64,000 nt of DNA from Azoarcus sp. DD4 (GCF_006496635.1 NZ_CP022958.1:5022001-5086000), one strand, 5' to 3'; counted from the stretch's first letter, positions 46,412-54,612 are shown. Notes: generated by a model from the letters alone, not told the origin. Made by a program: numbers and translations.

Positions 46412-46678
46412 ATGGAACAGCTTGGTGGCATCGCCATCGAGAACCAATGGCTGTTCGCGCATGGATGCCGGTGCGAACTGGTGTGATCAACGCGGTCGGA
46501 ACCGCGTCGCAGCCTTGAAGATCGTGGCTGCCTGGGCATGTCGCTGACGGACGTCAGCGGAACATGGCCGGAAGCGTGGCGCCAGGACGGTGCGCATGCG
46601 AGCGGCAATCGGCACTCGCGGCTGTCCGCATTGCCGTGAAGAAAGAGGCCCCCGGGAGCGGGGGCCAGGGATGGGCGG
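46412..46678. other. Intergenic region with tripartite element B
   Basis: The gap between the DUF3577 start and the DUF3085 stop is 344 bases and holds the leader hairpin, element B and a possible terminator. A C/G-rich hairpin, GGCCCCCGGGAGCGGGGGCC, at 46648-46667 lies right after the DUF3085 stop and looks like a terminator without a long T-run. No gene is seen. Confidence 0.55.
46491..46566 (-). promoter_or_regulatory. Tripartite three-hairpin element, copy B
   Basis: Stems: 46491-46506 (CGCGGT / ACCGCG), 46509-46531 (GCAGCC / GGCTGC around the GAAGATC loop), 46537-46566 (CATG ends, CGCTGACG / CGTCAGCG inside). All three stems are perfect. The second differs from copies C and D at a base pair on both arms. 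Confidence 0.75.
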
Positions 46679-47044
46679 TCAGTTACCGCTGGGCGTGGAA
46701 GGAACCGCCTGCAGCGACAGGTGTGTCGCGGTGGCGGACACGTCGAGGTCATCCTCGCTGTGCAGGATGCGCGCAAACACGCCCTCCTGCGGATCGAAGA
46801 ACTCGCCAAAGTCATCGCCGCCGAACGCGGCGCGCGCCAACTCCCACCAGTCGTCGAAGGCATCGACATCCGGGTTGCAGCCGGCGGCATAGGCGATGGT
46901 CTTCTGGCGACCATCGAGCCGGCGCTCGCCGCGTTCGGCCAGGAAGTACACGCCCTGATCCTTGACCAGGATGACGCGGCATTGATTCGCCACCGCTTCG
47001 GCGAGCACGGGCCGCAGCTCCGTGCCTTTGAATCGAACAGTCAT
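46679..47044 (-). CDS. DUF3085 family ICE protein
   Basis: This 121-residue protein starts MTVRFKGTELRPVLAEAVAN. It has the DUF3085 marks RVILVKDQGVYFLAERGER, KTIAYAAGCNPD and DDWWELARAAFGGDDFGEFF. It is soluble and without a signal. The function is unknown. It lies 66 bases after the 265-residue gene in the same direction, so the two form unit C. Confidence 0.85.
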   Translation of the reverse strand: MTVRFKGTELRPVLAEAVANQCRVILVKDQGVYFLAERGERRLDGRQKTIAYAAGCNPDVDAFDDWWELARAAFGGDDFGEFFDPQEGVFARILHSEDDLDVSATATHLSLQAVPSTPSGN

Positions 47045-47075
47045 GGGTGTGATCTCCAGGGAGGCAGAAAGAGAG

Positions 47076-47100
47076 GCTTCCCGCCGCGAGGGCGGGAAGC
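47076..47100 (-). promoter_or_regulatory. Hairpin before DUF3085
   Basis: A perfect hairpin GCTTCCCGCC / GGCGGGAAGC ends 32 bases before the ATG. The TCCACCC box is weak here (GACCTCCCAG). Confidence 0.5.
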
Positions 47101-47110
47101 TGCTGGGAGG

Positions 47111-47908
47111 TCAGTGCCGGACAGCCTTGCGACCCGACAGGCACTGCACGCGGATGCGTCTCCAGCTCCCGTCGTCGATCAGCCGTTCCAGCGTCTCGCC
47201 GAGGGTGTCGAAGAACACCTCATCGACCCGTTCGATCAACTCGCCGTCGCGGTGCAGCTCCACCGCGTAGAGGTCGAGGCCACGCTCATACAGCACGGTG
47301 ACGCGACCCTGGAACTTCATCGTGGCGACGGTAAAGCCGATGGCCGGCGGCGTGCGGATGATGTCGGCGGGCGCCGGATCGACCCAGGTGATGTCCCGCG
47401 CACCGGCATCCACCAGCATGTGGGTGATGCGCCGGAAACCATCGGGAGCGGGCAACTGCTCAAGTTGGTCGACCAGCTCCTGCAGCTCGGGGCAGCGGGG
47501 CTCGGGGATCGGCAGCTTCGCCGGTGCGGAACCGAGCACGAACCGCTGCACCGTGTACGGCTTGCCGTCGGCAGTGAATGCGGTTTCTTCCTCGGGCGTG
47601 TCCGCGCGCAGGCCGTCGAAGCGGCGTCTGGCGTAGGGTTCGACCTGTACCTTGGCGCCTTCGTCGGGCACCTCGGTCACGAGCGCCCGGTCGAGCACCG
47701 CGAACTCAGCGCGCCCCGTCTTGACGACGATGGCCTCGTCGGTGGTGGCGATGACCTTGCCCTCGAAGGGCTTGGGATCGATGTGGAAGCCCAGCGTCGA
47801 AACCTTGGGCTGGCCGTCGAAGATGTTGAACTTGAAGGTGCGGACGTTGGAAGGCACATGGCCGCTAACGAGCGTCGGCATCTGTGCGCGGATGGCTTGG
47901 GTATCCAT
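47111..47908 (-). CDS. Conserved ICE protein of unknown function (265 residues)
   Basis: This soluble 265-residue protein starts MDTQAIRAQMPTLVSGHVPS. It is made of beta-rich segments (RTFKFNIFDGQPKVSTLGFH, KVIATTDEAIVVKTGRAEFAVLDR) and a second half (GFTVATMKFQGRVTVLYERGLD, VDEVFFDTLGETLERLIDDG). Some databases label relatives as GTPases, but no P-loop is visible here, so I do not use that name. It is the first gene of unit C, 108 bases after tripartite element C, with AAGGAG before the ATG. Confidence 0.78.
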   Translation of the reverse strand: MDTQAIRAQMPTLVSGHVPSNVRTFKFNIFDGQPKVSTLGFHIDPKPFEGKVIATTDEAIVVKTGRAEFAVLDRALVTEVPDEGAKVQVEPYARRRFDGLRADTPEEETAFTADGKPYTVQRFVLGSAPAKLPIPEPRCPELQELVDQLEQLPAPDGFRRITHMLVDAGARDITWVDPAPADIIRTPPAIGFTVATMKFQGRVTVLYERGLDLYAVELHRDGELIERVDEVFFDTLGETLERLIDDGSWRRIRVQCLSGRKAVRH

Positions 47909-47929
47909 GGGAGACTCCTTGTGGCAACC

Positions 47930-47976
47930 AAGGGACTCCCGCCCGCAAGGGAGGTATGTCCCTTGAGGGTGAGGTG
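47930..47976 (-). promoter_or_regulatory. ICE leader hairpin, copy before the 265-residue protein
   Basis: Minus strand: CATCCACCTCACCC box, then outer stem AAGGGAC / GTCCCTT around CTCCC-TTGCGGGC-GGGAG. It ends 21 bases before the ATG. Confidence 0.68.
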
Positions 47977-48015
47977 GATGGACGCGGCATGCGTCCGGCG
48001 AAAGAAACGACCAGC

Positions 48016-48086
48016 GCGGCGAACCGCACCGCAGTCTCGAAGGTCTCGACTGCCTGGGCATGCTGCGGGCAACGCCAGCGAACATG
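48016..48086 (-). promoter_or_regulatory. Tripartite three-hairpin element, copy C
   Basis: Stems: 48016-48027 (GCGG / CCGC with a TTCG loop on the minus strand), 48031-48053 (GCAGTC / GACTGC around the GAAGGTC loop), 48059-48086 (CATG ends, GCTG / CAGC inside, with the centre partly unpaired). Confidence 0.7.
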
Positions 48087-48188
48087 CGGGAAGCGTGCGA
48101 CACGCGTGGACGTCCGTCGTCCGGAAATCGGCAACACGTCGTTACCGCCTTCCATGAAAGGAAGAGCCCCGGATGGGGCTCGAAGGTG

Positions 48189-48905
48189 CTACTCGTCGTC
48201 ATACAAGGGCAATCCGTCCAGCACCGGCGCATCGGCATCGAACACCAGCATGCGAACGTCGGCGAGCGCAGCTAGGTGCAATACCTCCATGAGGGACTCC
48301 GGCATGCCCCTGGTCCAGTGCTCCTGCCGCAGCTCTTCAGCAGTAATGTCCTCGACAAGCTGCAGGTTCGCATCCGTCCAGGGGGTGGCGATCAGCTTCA
48401 CACCGATCGCTGGGCTGTACGGGATGCGGAAGGCGACGAACAGAAAACCGCTAGGCGTGGCGATGTCCGCCAGGTTGGCCAGATAGCGGCCGGCCTCCTC
48501 GGTGATGTGCGCCGAACTGATTTCCCAAGCACGGCTGTAGAACCCGGTCTCGAAGCGCAGGCGGCGTACCACCTCGCGCGCGGCTTCCTCGGAGTAGGTA
48601 TCGCTGACGTGCAGCGGCTGGCCGGCTTCTTCGGCCATGACGGCGTAGACGAGGTTTCGGGCGATGCCGTGGCTGGGGCACTGCGCGTCCAGCTCGGGCG
48701 GCACGTTCTGGCCCTCGGTGATCAGCGCGAAGTCGTCGCAGAAGACGCAGGCATGGCGCTCGACCTGGCTGTCCGGCAGGTGCGACTGCGAGACGTGCAG
48801 CGGCAGATAGCTCAGCGGGCAGTCGTCGTCGTAGGAAATCGCCAGCAGCCGCTGCACGGACAGGCCATCGTAGCCGCGGACGAAGGGGTTTTTGGAATGA
48901 GACAT
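48189..48905 (-). CDS. ICE protein, possibly DUF5983-related
   Basis: This 238-residue soluble protein starts MSHSKNPFVRGYDGLSVQRL. It contains a Cys pair CVFCDDF, SSAHITEEAGRYLANLAD, a motif resembling the STAHIT stretch of DUF5983 proteins, and an acidic end (LDGLPLYDDE). A His-Cys set (ERHACVFC, CPSHG) may bind zinc. The frame has no stop for 50 further codons upstream until the TGA of a 9-codon frame at 49032. The start at 48905 has GGAG upstream. It is the last gene of unit D. Confidence 0.72.
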   Translation of the reverse strand: MSHSKNPFVRGYDGLSVQRLLAISYDDDCPLSYLPLHVSQSHLPDSQVERHACVFCDDFALITEGQNVPPELDAQCPSHGIARNLVYAVMAEEAGQPLHVSDTYSEEAAREVVRRLRFETGFYSRAWEISSAHITEEAGRYLANLADIATPSGFLFVAFRIPYSPAIGVKLIATPWTDANLQLVEDITAEELRQEHWTRGMPESLMEVLHLAALADVRMLVFDADAPVLDGLPLYDDE

Positions 48906-48934
48906 GGGATTCCTCCAGCAGAGGATGGCCGAGG

Positions 48935-48972
48935 CAATCCCCTGCCGGGGATTGAACCCCAGTAGGTGGATG
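48935..48972 (-). promoter_or_regulatory. ICE leader hairpin, copy before the gene at 48905
   Basis: Minus strand: TTCATCCACCTACT box, then CAATCCCC-GGCA-GGGGATTG, ending 29 bases before the ATG. Confidence 0.65.
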
Positions 48973-49031
48973 AAGTGGCAGCCGGTCAGCCGGCCGCGGC
49001 ATCGGGCCGCCCTGATGGCGGGCGGTGCAGT

Positions 49032-49058
49032 TCAGTGGAAGATGCTGATTCGGGACAT
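49032..49058 (-). CDS. Possible 8-residue leader peptide
   Basis: An ATG with GCAGGAGCGGCC upstream opens a frame of eight codons (MSRISIFH) and ends in TGA. It has its own leader hairpin (49081-49114), like the full-size ICE genes, which is the main reason to note it. It is in frame with the gene at 48905. It may be a leader peptide or the decayed start of a longer gene. Confidence 0.35.
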   Translation of the reverse strand: MSRISIFH

Positions 49059-49080
49059 GGCCGCTCCTGCGAAAGGAAGG

Positions 49081-49133
49081 AGGGACATAGCCCCGAACGG
49101 GGACGCATGTCCCTCGTGGGGTGGGATGAAAAG
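49081..49133 (-). promoter_or_regulatory. ICE leader hairpin, copy before the short frame at 49058
   Basis: Minus strand: TTTTCATCCCACCCC box, then outer stem AGGGACAT / ATGTCCCT around CCCC-GTT-CGGGG, one of the most regular copies. It ends 22 bases before an ATG that opens only eight codons. Confidence 0.7.
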
Positions 49134-49155
49134 ACGGTGGGTTGCCAGGCGCGGC

Positions 49156-49548
49156 TCACCAGCCGTTGTAGTGCAGCGTGAGGTCGGCGATGACCTGGCG
49201 CCGTTCCAGATCGAGGCCGCCGAAGTCGGACAGCCCCTCGAAGCCGCAACGCTTGAGCATCGCGCCGCCCTCGCGGGAGTTGTAGAAGCTCACCATCGCG
49301 GACAGGAACATGCGTTGACCGCTGCTCAGCACGCCCAAGGCGTCGTTGAGCATCAGCATGTTGGGCCGCAGGTCCCACTTAGTGGTGGCACGCTGCAGAC
49401 CTTCGCGTGTGCCGTCGCCGAACCACTCGTGGCCGGCGATCTGCGCGCCGCGCTTCCAGGCCTCGAAGAAGGCCTGCGGTGCAGCGTCGAAGTGCGCCTG
49501 TTCCAGCGCCATCTGATCGAGCACGTCTTCGGGTAAAGACAGATTCAT
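49156..49548 (-). CDS. Conserved ICE protein of unknown function (130 residues)
   Basis: This 130-residue soluble protein starts MNLSLPEDVLDQMALEQAHF, is mainly helical, and has GAQIAGHEWFGDGTREGLQRAT and GVLSSGQRMFLSAMVSFYNS as conserved-looking segments. It has AAGGAG before the ATG and lies 25 bases after the gene at 49574. No catalytic motif is seen. It belongs to unit D and is common in ICEs of this type by position. Confidence 0.75.
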   Translation of the reverse strand: MNLSLPEDVLDQMALEQAHFDAAPQAFFEAWKRGAQIAGHEWFGDGTREGLQRATTKWDLRPNMLMLNDALGVLSSGQRMFLSAMVSFYNSREGGAMLKRCGFEGLSDFGGLDLERRQVIADLTLHYNGW

Positions 49549-49573
49549 GAGAGAACTCCTTGAAGGGTGGGAA

Positions 49574-49810
49574 TCAGGGGTGAGCGCGCTGTGTCCAGGC
49601 ATGGGTATCCAGGGCGCGCTGTGCTGCGAGGTGGTTCGGGAAATACTCGACGGACTCCCGCGATACCGGGCCTTCGTCGTCTTGCGTGCCGATGTAGTGG
49701 CCGGCCGCGCTGCGCAGCACCTGTAGCGGCAAACGCTTGCCGGTCCAGGCCAGCGCCAGCGCACCACTGCGCACTGCGGTTGCAGAGGAAGATGCGGAAG
49801 GTTCAGACAT
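49574..49810 (-). CDS. Small ICE protein, first gene of unit D
   Basis: This 78-residue soluble protein starts MSEPSASSSATAVRSGALAL. A conserved-looking core reads WTGKRLPLQVLRSAAGHYIGTQ and VSRESVEYFPNHLAAQRAL. The start at 49810 is chosen because upstream codons overlap the leader hairpin and AAGGAG precedes it. It follows tripartite element D by 134 bases. The function is unknown. Confidence 0.7.
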   Translation of the reverse strand: MSEPSASSSATAVRSGALALAWTGKRLPLQVLRSAAGHYIGTQDDEGPVSRESVEYFPNHLAAQRALDTHAWTQRAHP

Positions 49811-49830
49811 GCCGTGCTCCTTGGTGGGTC

Positions 49831-49881
49831 GGGGAGCACGCATCCCGCAGGGGATGGGGTTCCCCTCGGGTGGTTGAGAAA
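49831..49881 (-). promoter_or_regulatory. ICE leader hairpin, copy before the gene at 49810
   Basis: Minus strand: TTTTCTCAACCACCCG box, then outer stem GGGGAA / CTCCCC and inner stem ATCCC-CTGC-GGGAT. It ends 20 bases before the ATG. Confidence 0.65.
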
Positions 49882-49944
49882 AGTGCATCGTCGCCAGGCC
49901 GGCGAGCGTCCGCGGTGGGCGATGCGAAGCGGACTGGATCGGTC

Positions 49945-50020
49945 AACGCGGCGAACCGCGTTGCAGTCTTGAAGACCGAGACTGCCAGGGCATGCCGCTG
50001 ACGACTGTCAGCAACGCATG
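49945..50020 (-). promoter_or_regulatory. Tripartite three-hairpin element, copy D
   Basis: Stems: 49945-49962 (AACGCGG / CCGCGTT with a TTCG loop on the minus strand), 49963-49985 (GCAGTCT / AGACTGC), 49991-50020 (GCATG ends with GCTGAC / GTCAGC inside). All stems are intact. Confidence 0.75.
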
Positions 50021-50588
50021 GCGTGAGGATGGGCGCGAGGCATGGCTGCCGTCGCAGGGAAAACCGAATCGCGGACGGCCCGCTTTAGGGCAGGCCCGCG
50101 TCACGGGACAAGGCAAGGACCAGGGCGCCGAAGGCCACGCGGGCCTTCGGCTGGAGAGGAAGGAAAACCACCTGTGGGCTGCGTCAGCGCAGGCCGTCGT
50201 CAAAGCCGTTCGCTGCGTCAGCAATCGCACCCGGCCCGTTTCGTGGCTGGGGCCGGAAACCTCTGGCGTGCATCCACACACAAAGGGAGCCCGTTGTTCC
50301 GCCGGCGGGCACCGGCACGGAATACCCTCGGCCCAAGGGGCCTCCTCACGGCTCGCGCGGCGGCAAGGCGTCAGGAAGCCCCTCGTGGCCGAGGCAAGGC
50401 ACACCGATCAAGGGAATGGCGGCGGGCGCGATTCGTGGAGCAATGACCTTCTCGCCCCGTCGCCCGATGGTGGGCAGACGGGGCGCGCACACCGTTGCAG
50501 AAGGAGACGCGCGCTTTGGAGTCCCGCGCGGTGCGGGACGTTTGCCTCGCCGCCAGTGAAGGGCCGGCGCGGCAGGGGGAAGCGAGGA
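50021..50588. other. Non-coding region between unit D and topB
   Basis: About 570 bases. Frames on both strands overlap element D or lack ribosome sites, and their composition (rich in Arg, Pro and Ser) is that of GC-rich non-coding DNA. A GC hairpin (GGGCCTTCGGC at 50148) may be a terminator remnant. Nothing else is recognised. Confidence 0.45.
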
Positions 50589-52604
50589 TCAGGACGCCTT
50601 GGAGGCAGCGCGCCGCTTGCGCGGTGCGCTGCGCCGGCCCGTCGGGGACTCGATCGGCAACGTGCCCTTGCAGTCCGGGTAGCGCGAGCAGGACCAGAAC
50701 GCGCCGCTTTTGCCCGTGCGCTGCTGCATCGGTGCGCCGCACTGCGGGCAGGCCGGCGCCGGCGGCAGCTTGAGCGAGAGCGTTGCGCCGCGGTACTGCT
50801 GCACGAGCTGGCCGACCCACACGGACTGCTTCTCGATGAAGGTGTCCAGCGCCATCTGGCCGGCCTCGATCATGTCGAGCGCCTGCTCCCACACCGCCGT
50901 GGTGCCGGGGTCGGCGATGGCCGAGGGCACCGCGTCGATGAGCGTGAATGCCGCGTTGGAAGCGCGGACGGCGCGGCCTTTCTTGACCAGGTAGCCGCGA
51001 CCGATCAGACCGTTGATGATGTTGGCGCGTGTCGCCTCGGTGCCAATGCCGGTGGTATCTCGCAGCTTCTGTTTCAGCCGCGGGTCGGTCACGAACTTGG
51101 CGACGGTCTTCATGGCCTTGATCAGCTCGCCCTGCGTGTAGGGCTTGGGCGGCAGCGTCTTCAGCGCCTTGAGATCCACCTTGCCGACCGGGCAGGACAA
51201 GCCCGCATGCAGGGCGGGCAGCACCTGGCTGCGCTGCGCATCCTCGCCATCGGCATCGTCCGGCCCTGGCGTCGCCAGCACCTCGCGCCAGCCGGTGACG
51301 GCGATCTGCTTGCCCACGGCCGCCAGCGACTGACTGCTGCACGAGAACTGCGCTACCGTCCGGTCGAACTCATGGTGCGGGAGGAACTGCGCGAGGTAAT
51401 GGGCGCGGATCAGCCGGTAGACGGCGAGTTCCTTCTCGTTCATGGCCGATAGGTTGGTGGGCTCCAGCGTCGGGATGATGCCGTGGTGAGCCGACACCTT
51501 GCCGTCGTTCCATGCACGCGAACGCTGTTGGCGATCCAGGCGCTCGATCAGCGGCCGCAAGCTGGGGTCGGTCTTGACCAGGCCGTCGAGTACGGTCGGT
51601 ACCTCAGCCAGCATGCTCTCGGGCAGGTAGCCCGAATCCGAGCGCGGATACGTTGTCGCCTTGTGCGTCTCGTACAGCGCCTGGGCAATGTCCAGCGTCT
51701 CCTGCACGTCGAGGCCCAACTGCTTGGAGCACACCTCCTGCAGCGTGCCCAGGTCGAACGGCAGCGGCGGTGCCTCGCGCACGCGCTCGGTGTCCACCGA
51801 CACGACCTGCGCATCGCGTGCCGCGCGAATGCGATCCGCAGCCTGCTGCGCCACCGGCTGCTGAAGGCAGCGACCCGCTGCATCCGTACTGCCTTCGGGC
51901 GGTATCCAGCTCGCGGTGAAGGATTGGCCGGCATGGGATAGCAGCACATCCACGGCCCAATACGGCATGGAGACGAATCGCGCGATCTCGCGATCACGAT
52001 CCACCACCAGCTTCAGCGTCGGCGTCTGCACGCGCCCCACCGACAGCACGCCGGTATAGCCGGCCTGGCGCCCCAGCAGTGTGAACAAGCGGCTCAGGTT
52101 CATCCCGATCAGCCAGTCGGCGCGCGATCGGGCGAGTGCGGAGAAGTACAGCGGCAGCGTCTCGGCGGACGGCTTGAGCGCACCCAGCGCTTTGCGGATC
52201 GACGCATCGTTGAGCGCCGACAGCCACAGGCGCTGAATCGGCCCGCGGTAGCCGCATAGGTCGATGATCTCGCGGGCGATCATCTCGCCCTCGCGGTCGG
52301 CGTCGGTCGCTATCACCAGCTCGCCCGCCTTGGCGACGAGCTGCTGCACGACCTTGAATTGCGCTGCGGTCGCCGCCTTGGGCTCGACACGCCAACGCTC
52401 AGGAAGAATGGGCAGTTGCTCGATGGCCCAGCGCTTGTATTGTTCGCCGTAGCCTTCGGGCGGAACCGCTTCCACCAGATGACCGATGCACCAGGTCACG
52501 ACGACACCCGCGCCGCTGTAGCAGCCGTTGCCGCGTTGACCGGCACCCAGCACACGGGCGATGTCCTTGCCCTGGGACGGCTTCTCGCACAGGAACACGC
52601 GCAT
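50589..52604 (-). CDS. topB: DNA topoisomerase III (TopB), ICE type
   Basis: This 671-residue type IA topoisomerase has a Toprim domain (MRVFLCEKPSQGKDIARVLG, DADREGEMIAREII), SVGRVQTPTLKLVVDRDREI, and the active-site Tyr in TTYPRSDSGYLPE near residue 330. One C-terminal zinc ribbon is present (CPQCGAPMQ...CSRYPDCKG). Length is near that of E. coli TopB. ICEs and conjugative plasmids carry it to unlink DNA during replication or transfer. The upstream region has a perfect palindrome at 52813-52833. The ATG at 52604 has AAGGAGG upstream. Confidence 0.95.
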   Translation of the reverse strand: MRVFLCEKPSQGKDIARVLGAGQRGNGCYSGAGVVVTWCIGHLVEAVPPEGYGEQYKRWAIEQLPILPERWRVEPKAATAAQFKVVQQLVAKAGELVIATDADREGEMIAREIIDLCGYRGPIQRLWLSALNDASIRKALGALKPSAETLPLYFSALARSRADWLIGMNLSRLFTLLGRQAGYTGVLSVGRVQTPTLKLVVDRDREIARFVSMPYWAVDVLLSHAGQSFTASWIPPEGSTDAAGRCLQQPVAQQAADRIRAARDAQVVSVDTERVREAPPLPFDLGTLQEVCSKQLGLDVQETLDIAQALYETHKATTYPRSDSGYLPESMLAEVPTVLDGLVKTDPSLRPLIERLDRQQRSRAWNDGKVSAHHGIIPTLEPTNLSAMNEKELAVYRLIRAHYLAQFLPHHEFDRTVAQFSCSSQSLAAVGKQIAVTGWREVLATPGPDDADGEDAQRSQVLPALHAGLSCPVGKVDLKALKTLPPKPYTQGELIKAMKTVAKFVTDPRLKQKLRDTTGIGTEATRANIINGLIGRGYLVKKGRAVRASNAAFTLIDAVPSAIADPGTTAVWEQALDMIEAGQMALDTFIEKQSVWVGQLVQQYRGATLSLKLPPAPACPQCGAPMQQRTGKSGAFWSCSRYPDCKGTLPIESPTGRRSAPRKRRAASKAS

Positions 52605-52898
52605 GAAGCCTCCTTGGAAATGTGCGGTTCATCGGATGGGCGTCAGCTTGGCGGGGCCACGAGATGCCGGCAGCAAGGAAGCCGATTGATGCAGACACCG
52701 CTTTGTGATCGGCAGGCGGTCCGTTGCCGCAGCGGTGTGCATAGATCGCAGGAGCTGGCGCAGCAAGAGCGTCGTTTCGGGAGGGCGGCTGGAACTCCGT
52801 GGACGACCTTGGAGCTATCCCCTGGGGATAGCTCGCTGGTGCATCGCGGGCGTATGACGGTTGCTACAGTCGCCCTCGGGGGAACGGCGATGGGCGAA
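52605..52898. other. Promoter region of topB
   Basis: A 294-base gap between the ssb stop and the topB start. It holds the 21 bp palindrome at 52813-52833. No gene is seen. Confidence 0.55.
52813..52833. promoter_or_regulatory. Perfect 21 bp palindrome, copy 1 (upstream of topB)
   Basis: AGCTATCCCC-T-GGGGATAGCT. It is repeated at 54733 and 55769. It lies 209 bases before the topB start and 66 bases after the ssb stop. The form is typical of an operator for a dimeric regulator. Confidence 0.72.
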
Positions 52899-53282
52899 TT
52901 ACTGTCCGCCGGCCGGCTTGGTGCTGAGCGCCACCGACTCGATGCGGTACGGCAGGATGCCCACGCGCCGCGCCTCGACCTTGAACGTCACGCGCTCGTT
53001 CTCGTCGGCGTCCTCCCATTCGTCGCGCACGGTGCGGCCCTCGACCAGCACCCGCATACCTTTCTGGTACAGCGTCTTCCAGTGCTCGGCGTCGCGGTGC
53101 CACAGCTCCACGGGCGCCCAGAAGCCGCCGCGATCTTCGTACTCGCCGTCCTTCTTCGGGATCGGGTTGTCGAAGTAGACGTTCAGGCGAAGCAGCCGGC
53201 GCGGCTCGTCGTTGCCGTTCGGAAATTCGCGGTAGTCCGGCGCAGAACCGATGTTGCCCTCGCCGACGAAGTGCGTGCTCAT
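52899..53282 (-). CDS. ssb: Single-stranded DNA-binding protein, ICE type
   Basis: This 127-residue OB-fold protein has MSTHFVGEGNIGSAPDYREF, then LLRLNVYFDNPIPKKDGEYEDRG, WAPVELWHRDAEHW and GMRVLVEGRTVRDEW, the SSB core. It is shorter than chromosomal SSB and lacks the acidic C-terminal tip, as in other ICE-borne copies. It overlaps the DUF3158 stop by 4 bases and would protect the transferred or replicating strand. Confidence 0.88.
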   Translation of the reverse strand: MSTHFVGEGNIGSAPDYREFPNGNDEPRRLLRLNVYFDNPIPKKDGEYEDRGGFWAPVELWHRDAEHWKTLYQKGMRVLVEGRTVRDEWEDADENERVTFKVEARRVGILPYRIESVALSTKPAGGQ

Positions 53283-53827
53283 GGTGACTCCTTGGTGGTG
53301 GGTGGAACGGCCGCGGTATGCCCGTGGACACGCCGCAGGTAAGCCGCTTCGGCCTGGGCGGCCTTGCTGGCGCATTCCAGGGCTTGGCGAGCGATGCTGT
53401 GGATCAGGCTGATCTGCATGTTCAGCACGATGCGCTGCAGTTCGATCGCGTACAGCTCGTCGATCAGCGAGGCCGGCGTCGCGGGGTTGGCCAGCAGGGC
53501 CTCCCACAACGCCACACCCATGGAGGAACGGTCGAGGTTGCGCCAGCGCAGGAAGGTCGTCCCTGCGCCAGTGGCCTGCTGGGCCAGTTGCACGTCGAGC
53601 AGGCTGAAGGGGTAGGCGCGTGCCTGGGGCAGCACACGCCGCTGCGCCAGGCCAATCACGTCGTCGCGCAGCGCTGCGCACTGGCTGGCCCAGGTCTCCA
53701 GACTCCCCTTACCCTTAAAAGGCTGTAAAAGGCCTTTTAGGTAGCCTGCCTGTTCCAGCCGCTGGAAGTCCGCCTGTTCCAGCGCCACGAAGCGCGTGGA
53801 GTGACCGATGGGGGGCGATGCCGTCAT
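53279..53827 (-). CDS. DUF3158 family ICE protein
   Basis: This 182-residue protein has FVALEQADFQRLEQAGYLKGLLQPFKGKGSLE split as FVALEQADFQRLEQ and LKGLLQPFKGKGSLE, then TTFLRWRNLDRSSMGVALWE and ELQRIVLNMQISLIHSIA, matching DUF3158. It is soluble and helical. It overlaps the TIGR03761 gene by 4 bases on one side and ssb on the other, so the three are co-translated. The family may share a role with SSB, but nothing is shown. Confidence 0.86.
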   Translation of the reverse strand: MTASPPIGHSTRFVALEQADFQRLEQAGYLKGLLQPFKGKGSLETWASQCAALRDDVIGLAQRRVLPQARAYPFSLLDVQLAQQATGAGTTFLRWRNLDRSSMGVALWEALLANPATPASLIDELYAIELQRIVLNMQISLIHSIARQALECASKAAQAEAAYLRRVHGHTAAVPPTTKESP

Positions 53828-54612
53828 GCGTCAGCACCCTCATTACCCGTCGCTGGATTGGCTGCGCCATCCGTGTGAGCCGGCGCATCGGGCTCGATGG
53901 CGGGCGCAGCAGGCGGCGTGCCGGGCTTGGTCGTCCGCCGCGCGATCGGTGGCGCGAAGCGCGAGCGGCGCGTGCCTTCCAGCACGTCTTGCGGCAGCTC
54001 GCCGAACTTCTCCAGCGCCGCTCGCGCCGCGGCGTTCTTCGCCGCGAAGTCGTCGCGCGTCGTGCCCGAGTAGCGGTACTGCTGGGCGAGCGAGAACAGG
54101 CTGCGCAGCGCGTGCGCGCCATCATTGAGCCAGCGCTCCAAGGTGCTGCGGTCGATCAGCGCCGTGTGGTGCGCCAGGATGAGTTTGCGCGCCAGGTCGT
54201 CGTAGTCAGCCAGCAGGTACACCGCCATGAAGCCGAGCTGTGCATTCACGAACAGCGGCAGCTTCACCGGCTGCACATTCATGTTCTCGCCCAGCGACAG
54301 CGCCGGTGGCACGTCGGCCAGGGCCTGGTCGACCTGTTCGCGCAGGGTCTGCAGGCGGGTCTTGGTGTCGGCGAGCTTGTCCTCGATCCGCAACATCCAC
54401 CAATCCGAGTACGGGTCGTCCTGCTCGGCGCCGCGCTTCATCTTGTTCATGGCGCCGATGAAGCCGTTGAGACCGATGATGCCGGGGCGCCCCTCGGTCG
54501 GCGCGCGGCCGTGCCAGATGCGCGAAGCGTGGTGCGTGTGCAGCGTCAGCGACATCGCGCTGCGCAGCGATCCGAGATTCAGTTGCAGGGGTTCTGTGCG
54601 TTCGTTGGCCAT
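53824..54612 (-). CDS. ICE protein, TIGR03761 (PFL_4669)
   Basis: This 262-residue protein starts MANERTEPLQLNLGSLRSAM and has SLTLHTHHASRIWHGRAP, GIIGLNGFIGAMNKMKRGA and YSDWWMLRIEDKL, the TIGR03761 pattern. A charged C-terminal tail rich in Pro and Ala follows. It is the first gene of TIGR03761-DUF3158-ssb, and the palindrome at 54733 lies 121 bases upstream. The function is unknown, but the position beside ssb points to DNA processing. Confidence 0.88.
   Translation of the reverse strand: MANERTEPLQLNLGSLRSAMSLTLHTHHASRIWHGRAPTEGRPGIIGLNGFIGAMNKMKRGAEQDDPYSDWWMLRIEDKLADTKTRLQTLREQVDQALADVPPALSLGENMNVQPVKLPLFVNAQLGFMAVYLLADYDDLARKLILAHHTALIDRSTLERWLNDGAHALRSLFSLAQQYRYSGTTRDDFAAKNAAARAALEKFGELPQDVLEGTRRSRFAPPIARRTTKPGTPPAAPAIEPDAPAHTDGAANPATGNEGADA

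Noticed and set aside
49943..50404. A 153-codon minus-strand frame upstream of unit D
   Set aside because: It reads straight through tripartite element D, has no ribosome site, and similar frames do not occur at copies A-C.
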